The translations under genes and the position numbers were made by a program. A stretch of DNA of 25,409 nt from a virus, in the IMG/VR virus record IMGVR_UViG_3300050821_000208, positions 1 to 25,409 of that record, one strand, 5' to 3'. The stretch's first letter is position 1. Every line of letters begins with the position of its first letter. Below, piece by piece: positions 21,731-25,409 of this stretch. Under the pieces are notes generated by a model, which worked only from the letters and a program-made list of their open reading frames with translations, had not been told where the DNA came from and searched no databases.

Positions 21731-23239
21731 TTATGAAGGTGTTTGCAACTGTCTAATTGTCGGGTTTGCAGGTTGGTGAGTTCCTGTATTATCTTGATTT
21801 ACTTTTGTACCTCCTGGAATCATTGGAGGATGTTTTGCCATAGCTGCAATTTCACCATCAACAGTTTGTTCCAAAGCAACAATCTCATTCTGTTTAAGCA
21901 TTGCAAACAGGCTTGCGTAACTGTATGCACCATTCTGCCAACCTGCAACCAATGCGGTAAGGGTAAGCGCGTCAATGATTGGTGGGAAGAAATCGCGGTT
22001 TAAATCAAAAGTTACAGATGACGTATCTGGAGCACCTGCAAATGAACAAAAAGTTTTAAGAGCTAAAGTAAAACCAATTGAAGCAGCTTGTGCAATTGAA
22101 GCAAGTGTAGATTGTTCTCCGCTTCTATGGATACCTGCAGTATCCGCAGATTCAACCCCAGCGCTTTGAGCTTCAAGCATCCTTGCTCCAAGAACTGCCA
22201 TCTTTTGTTCTTTACTTGTAATATTTGATTTTAATTCGCCAAGACCTTGACCAGTAAATTCAAGATAATATGCCTTCGCACCGGCTTCAGGTAAAGTCCA
22301 AGCTGTCATACTTCCAATGCCAAAACTTGTTGTTCCGGGTTCAGGTCGATATCCGCTAATCACTGGAGTTGGCAATCCTGTAAAGTGACAACCATGCTCA
22401 TAATCTGCAGTTGATTTATAGTGCGAAATATTCATGTCCACAAGATCCAGCAATGGTGGCAAATCAACATCACTATCTACATCGTCCGTACTCATGAAAT
22501 AGAAGGGAATAAACGATACATTGCTTCCATTTATAATTGGGTAAGTCGTACTCAATAAGATATCCTGTTCTTGGCCACCTTGTTGAATAACTTCGAACAT
22601 GCGCACACGATAAACTATATTTGGCGTGCCATCTTCAGCAGGTATATTTACAAGATCAAGAACACGATAATACATCTGTTCAGTAGATGTGAATTCATCA
22701 GTTGGAACTTCTTTCAATTCTTGCAATACAACCATTGTCAGGACAGTTGCATTATTTACTTGACCTGTTTTCCAATTAATGATATTTTCTGCGGTGTAGC
22801 TTTTCATCATTGGACGTAGATTTTGGCTTTGAGCGTCAGCAAGCGTCATTGCACTTGTATCAACTTGTGGGTAGTCTACCATTATACCCACACGGCCAAC
22901 TGTCAGTATCTCTTCAACAAGTTCTAGCCCAAATATTGTCATCGGTACGCCAGACAATGTAATGTCATTTAACATTGGTATGACATTTGGCGGTACATTA
23001 ACTTGTGGTGGTTGACGAAACATCATACCTTGCAGACCTGATATCGTACGCCAGGTTGCATTGAAAAAAGGAGCGCGTTTGCGGTATCCATCGTATTCAG
23101 GTTGAGATTGGTCTTGCAGTTTAGGGAGATAATGTTCACCACCTGCATAAATTGCATCCGCACCAGCTGAAGCGTCACGGCAGCGTTTCCACTTGTCGCA
23201 CATCAATTGATAATCTTTATGTTGCTGTTTGACAGGCAT
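21731..23239 (-). CDS. Portal protein, DUF4055 family
   Basis: A 502-residue portal that forms the ring at the unique capsid vertex through which DNA enters. It matches the DUF4055 class: residues ~10-60 contain M-C-D-K-W-K-R-C-R-D, A-G-G-E-H-Y-L-P-K-L and Y-R-K-R-A-P-F-F-N-A-T; then G-L-Q-G-M-M-F-R-Q-P-P (68-78), V-G-I-M-V-D-Y-P (115-122), an E-N-I-I-N-W motif and a C-terminal helical barrel part. The ATG follows the large terminase stop by one base, with GGAGC as Shine-Dalgarno. The C-terminal tail is Asn/Pro/Gln-rich. The neighbour order terminase-portal-scaffold-coat confirms the role. Confidence 0.9.
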   Translation of the reverse strand: MPVKQQHKDYQLMCDKWKRCRDASAGADAIYAGGEHYLPKLQDQSQPEYDGYRKRAPFFNATWRTISGLQGMMFRQPPQVNVPPNVIPMLNDITLSGVPMTIFGLELVEEILTVGRVGIMVDYPQVDTSAMTLADAQSQNLRPMMKSYTAENIINWKTGQVNNATVLTMVVLQELKEVPTDEFTSTEQMYYRVLDLVNIPAEDGTPNIVYRVRMFEVIQQGGQEQDILLSTTYPIINGSNVSFIPFYFMSTDDVDSDVDLPPLLDLVDMNISHYKSTADYEHGCHFTGLPTPVISGYRPEPGTTSFGIGSMTAWTLPEAGAKAYYLEFTGQGLGELKSNITSKEQKMAVLGARMLEAQSAGVESADTAGIHRSGEQSTLASIAQAASIGFTLALKTFCSFAGAPDTSSVTFDLNRDFFPPIIDALTLTALVAGWQNGAYSYASLFAMLKQNEIVALEQTVDGEIAAMAKHPPMIPGGTKVNQDNTGTHQPANPTIRQLQTPS

Positions 23240-23240
23240 G

Positions 23241-24680
23241 TTAAGCTCCGGTTATGCGCAATTTCTGGACAGTGTAATCTGAAGATAATACTTGATAACG
23301 CACATCGTCTGCGATGTGATCTTCAGCTTCGGTATTTACGTCATCAGGATCGTTCTTATCCCGATTAATATGTGGTACAGTTCTTATAAAGTCGCGGCAT
23401 GTATTAAACACATACAATCCAGGTTTATCGTTTTCAGTTTCAGATACAACTGCATTAAAACGATCACGCATTAATTCCCATCCGTTTTTACGACTACCTG
23501 GGCGCTTATCTGCGGGAATCCAAAATACGCCCTCTGATTCCATGTTCGTTCCAATAGATTCGTCATCAGTTACTGCGTAGATAGCTGAATCAGCTGGACC
23601 AGAAGTTACACGTTTATCAATCCCCATCTGTTTTTCACGAGTAAGAATTCCTCGTGCAACTTGTTTAGATGGCAATTTAAGACCCTCGTTTGGCTTGCCT
23701 GTACACCCATACCATTCGCCAATACGAAATAAAGTCTTACGTGGGAAACTGCGTTTAGTACCATCTTTCAAAGTTGCATCAGTACCATCGCTAATAGCCC
23801 ACCAGCCCACACTGAAAGGACGACTACTACCCCAGTCAAATGAACGTGTAATTCTCCAGTTCGATGGAATATCAAATGGAACAAGAATATGCTTTGTACT
23901 ATCCCATAGATCATCAAACATGCCACCAGAAGTAATATCCCAGCTTCCATAGAGCCATGCCTTCTTCTTATTCTCATCAGTAATCGATTCCAGCGTTTTC
24001 ACATAGTCTTCACCAAGGAATGGATTTTCGTAGACTGAACCAAATAACGCAACGCGTTTATTACCAGAATTGTCATTAATTATCTGTCCGTAAGGAGCTG
24101 GGTCGATAAAATATTGTTTGACCCAATTATGTCCAACGCCAAAAGGGTTAGTAGAACTACGAATGAATCTTGGTAAATGTGGTAAATGTTCAGTTCCCTG
24201 AAAAGATGAACGATTGCAAGATTTCATCGATTCATAACAGTCAATACTTGGCCAACTTGTCAGTTCTTCCCATCCAATAAATGGGTATTCATGACCGTGG
24301 TAGTTCCAATAGTCTTCTTGATCTTCAAATGCACGCAACAATAGCTCTTCGCCTGTCGGCCAAACCCATTTAAGACTACTACTTCCCGCAAGAAAGCGAG
24401 GCGCCTGAGCTGAACGATTAAACCATCTTTTCGACTTAGAGATAATATCATCCAAGTGCTTGTAATTTCGTCGAAAAATAATGCCGCGCCAGTAGTCACC
24501 ATAGCCTAGACCACAATATTGAGCAAAACTCATTAACATTGCATCTGTTTTTCCAGGTCCGCGGCTTCCTGCAAAACATACCTCCCGAATAGGAGAACTT
24601 AAAAACAAAGTCTGTGATCCAGGAAGAGCTCTCCATACAGGCTTAATAATCTGTGGAACTTTTGGTGCAAAGATTGACAT
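23241..24680 (-). CDS. terL: Terminase large subunit
   Basis: A 479-residue packaging motor and nuclease. The ATPase domain shows a Walker A-like G-S-R-G-P-G-K-T (38-45), Walker B Y-P-F-I-G-W-E-E (132-139) and a coupling motif S-S-T-N-P (175-179). The C-terminal nuclease domain has the expected acidic residues: R-S-F-D-W-G (Asp282), G-P-A-D-S-A-I-Y (Asp364) and D-H-I-A-D-D (Asp454/458/459). Length is normal for this family. Its ATG overlaps the previous stop as TAATG, so it is probably translationally coupled. It cuts concatemeric DNA and docks on the portal, encoded next. The closest packaging strategy (cos or pac) cannot be told from this. Confidence 0.95.
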   Translation of the reverse strand: MSIFAPKVPQIIKPVWRALPGSQTLFLSSPIREVCFAGSRGPGKTDAMLMSFAQYCGLGYGDYWRGIIFRRNYKHLDDIISKSKRWFNRSAQAPRFLAGSSSLKWVWPTGEELLLRAFEDQEDYWNYHGHEYPFIGWEELTSWPSIDCYESMKSCNRSSFQGTEHLPHLPRFIRSSTNPFGVGHNWVKQYFIDPAPYGQIINDNSGNKRVALFGSVYENPFLGEDYVKTLESITDENKKKAWLYGSWDITSGGMFDDLWDSTKHILVPFDIPSNWRITRSFDWGSSRPFSVGWWAISDGTDATLKDGTKRSFPRKTLFRIGEWYGCTGKPNEGLKLPSKQVARGILTREKQMGIDKRVTSGPADSAIYAVTDDESIGTNMESEGVFWIPADKRPGSRKNGWELMRDRFNAVVSETENDKPGLYVFNTCRDFIRTVPHINRDKNDPDDVNTEAEDHIADDVRYQVLSSDYTVQKLRITGA

Positions 24681-25027
24681 TAAGTCTTAAGACCAATAAA
24701 GAATGGTAGAACATAGAAATGCCCAGGAAATTCAAGTTGCAATTTCTTTTCATTTAGAAGCTCAAGAAATCTTGCTTTTTGAACTTCATTTAAATGTTGG
24801 AAATAAAATCTAGCATGGTTTAAAGCTTCGCCGCTGACATAGACTTTATAATTCTTATCAGTTGGTCCAAGTTCAACGTCACCACTTTCAAGACGTTGCA
24901 TGAAAGTTTCAGGATTCATACTCCCGCAGTAACAACATGTGTCGTCGTCTCTGTAATAGTCTGGTGTTGGTTCATCTGTTAAACCGTAATGACCTTCATT
25001 GCGACGAGCACATTTAAATGTTCCCAT
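24680..25027 (-). CDS. Small Cys-rich protein between terminase genes
   Basis: A 115-residue protein with C-C-Y-C-G-S (31-36) plus Cys6 and His13, a possible zinc site. It continues with F-M-Q-R-L-E-S-G, E-L-G-P-T-D-K-N-Y-K-V-Y-V and a helical, amphipathic segment (L-N-E-V-Q-K-A-R-F-L-E-L-L-N). I recall similar small proteins, with 'ELGPTDKNYK', beside terminase genes in other tailed phages. Both its ends overlap neighbours as TAATG, so it belongs to the terminase transcription unit. It may be a terminase partner or accessory nucleic-acid-binding protein, but no catalytic residues are apparent. Confidence 0.7.
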   Translation of the reverse strand: MGTFKCARRNEGHYGLTDEPTPDYYRDDDTCCYCGSMNPETFMQRLESGDVELGPTDKNYKVYVSGEALNHARFYFQHLNEVQKARFLELLNEKKLQLEFPGHFYVLPFFIGLKT

Positions 25028-25409
25028 TATACCGCCTTCAATTGAGCAGGAGATTGAGGTTTCTGAAGTTCTGCTTGTTGTTTAGCTGCAACTTCAGTCC
25101 ATTGATTTTCATTCATAATACCTGGCACGACAAATGTTCCGCCACCTTCTGTGGTAATATGGGATTTACTTGGCGCGTCCATTCCAAAAATTGACGTAAG
25201 TTTTGCAAGCGCTGCGACTCTGGCAGCAGCAGGACTATACGAGCTATTTGCTTCGCGCCATAAGGCAGATAAAATTTTGCGTTTCTGTTGTTCTTCATCA
25301 ATTTCTCCAGTTTCATCTGCGCCACATTCTGCTTGTGAAATTAAATTAAGCACAAATGGTTCTTGCATGAAACGTTTAGAAAAATCAGACGCAAATGGAG
25401 CAGAATAAT
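25027..25409 (-). CDS. terS: Terminase small subunit, C-terminal part (cut by window edge)
   Basis: The frame is open to the right edge of the window (Y-S-A-P-F-A-S-D-F-S-K-R-F precedes the Met at 25368), so the N-terminus lies outside. The Met at 25368 has no clear Shine-Dalgarno and is probably internal. What is visible is a helical segment (E-E-Q-Q-K-R-K-I-L-S-A-L-W-R-E-A), a Y-S-P-A-A-A-R-V-A-A-L-A-K-L region resembling the oligomerisation part of small terminases, and a basic/Pro-rich C-terminal tail. It is followed by the Cys-rich gene and terL with TAATG overlaps. Identification rests on position and these helices; the DNA-binding N-terminus cannot be seen. Confidence 0.6.
   Translation of the reverse strand, partial: YSAPFASDFSKRFMQEPFVLNLISQAECGADETGEIDEEQQKRKILSALWREANSSYSPAAARVAALAKLTSIFGMDAPSKSHITTEGGGTFVVPGIMNENQWTEVAAKQQAELQKPQSPAQLKAV

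Noticed and set aside
1-25409. Integrase, lysis genes, tRNA, attachment site, insertion sequence or transposase
   Set aside because: I looked for such products on both strands and found none; all supported genes are packaging, head, tail or exported accessory genes.

Overview
This window is a late structural and DNA-packaging module of a tailed double-stranded DNA phage. Every gene I can support lies on the minus strand, so the operon reads from the right end (about 25,409) to the left end (1). The gene order is terminase, portal, scaffold, coat, head-tail connectors, tail terminator, tail tube, tail chaperones with a -1 frameshift, a very long tape measure and then tail fibres. This is the layout of a long-tailed siphovirus. 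The DUF4055-type portal, P22-like coat fold, Sec and lipoprotein signal peptides and good Shine-Dalgarno sites point to a Gram-negative, probably proteobacterial, host. No integrase, lysis, replication or tRNA gene is present, so I cannot tell a free phage from a prophage.

Region by region (transcription order): 25,409-23,241 packaging (small terminase, cut by the window edge; a small Cys-rich protein; large terminase). 23,239-19,410 portal, a 55-codon gene, then a short leader with a sigma70-like promoter and two hairpins ahead of scaffold and major coat protein. 19,352-18,888 two small head-associated proteins. 18,891-15,245 two proteins with Sec signal peptides, a head-fibre-like beta protein and a clan GH-A glycoside hydrolase; their DNA is richer in G+C than the flanks. 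15,248-13,227 connector, closure and tail-completion proteins plus the tail terminator. 13,217-11,994 tail tube. 11,910-11,111 G and G-T chaperones. 11,109-4,363 tape measure (about 2,250 codons). 4,412-943 tail tip and fibre proteins. 883-86 a lipoprotein, then the first codons of another gene.

Genes are tightly packed. Most neighbours overlap by TAATG or ATGA, which suggests translational coupling along one long late transcript. Rho-independent terminator-like hairpins follow the coat gene and the tail-tube gene, probably trimming expression after the two most abundant proteins.

The most interesting items are: (1) a well-formed A AAT TTT slippery site with a hairpin 6 nt downstream that joins the G and T tail-chaperone frames; (2) a probable frame break in the last ~45 codons of the tape measure gene, whose -1 frame ends exactly in a TAATG overlap with the next gene; (3) an exported glycosidase and exported fibre-like protein inside the head module; (4) a phage lipoprotein immediately after the receptor-binding genes, which could be a surface-exclusion factor; and (5) an oriented, over-represented 7-mer GTGGTCA.
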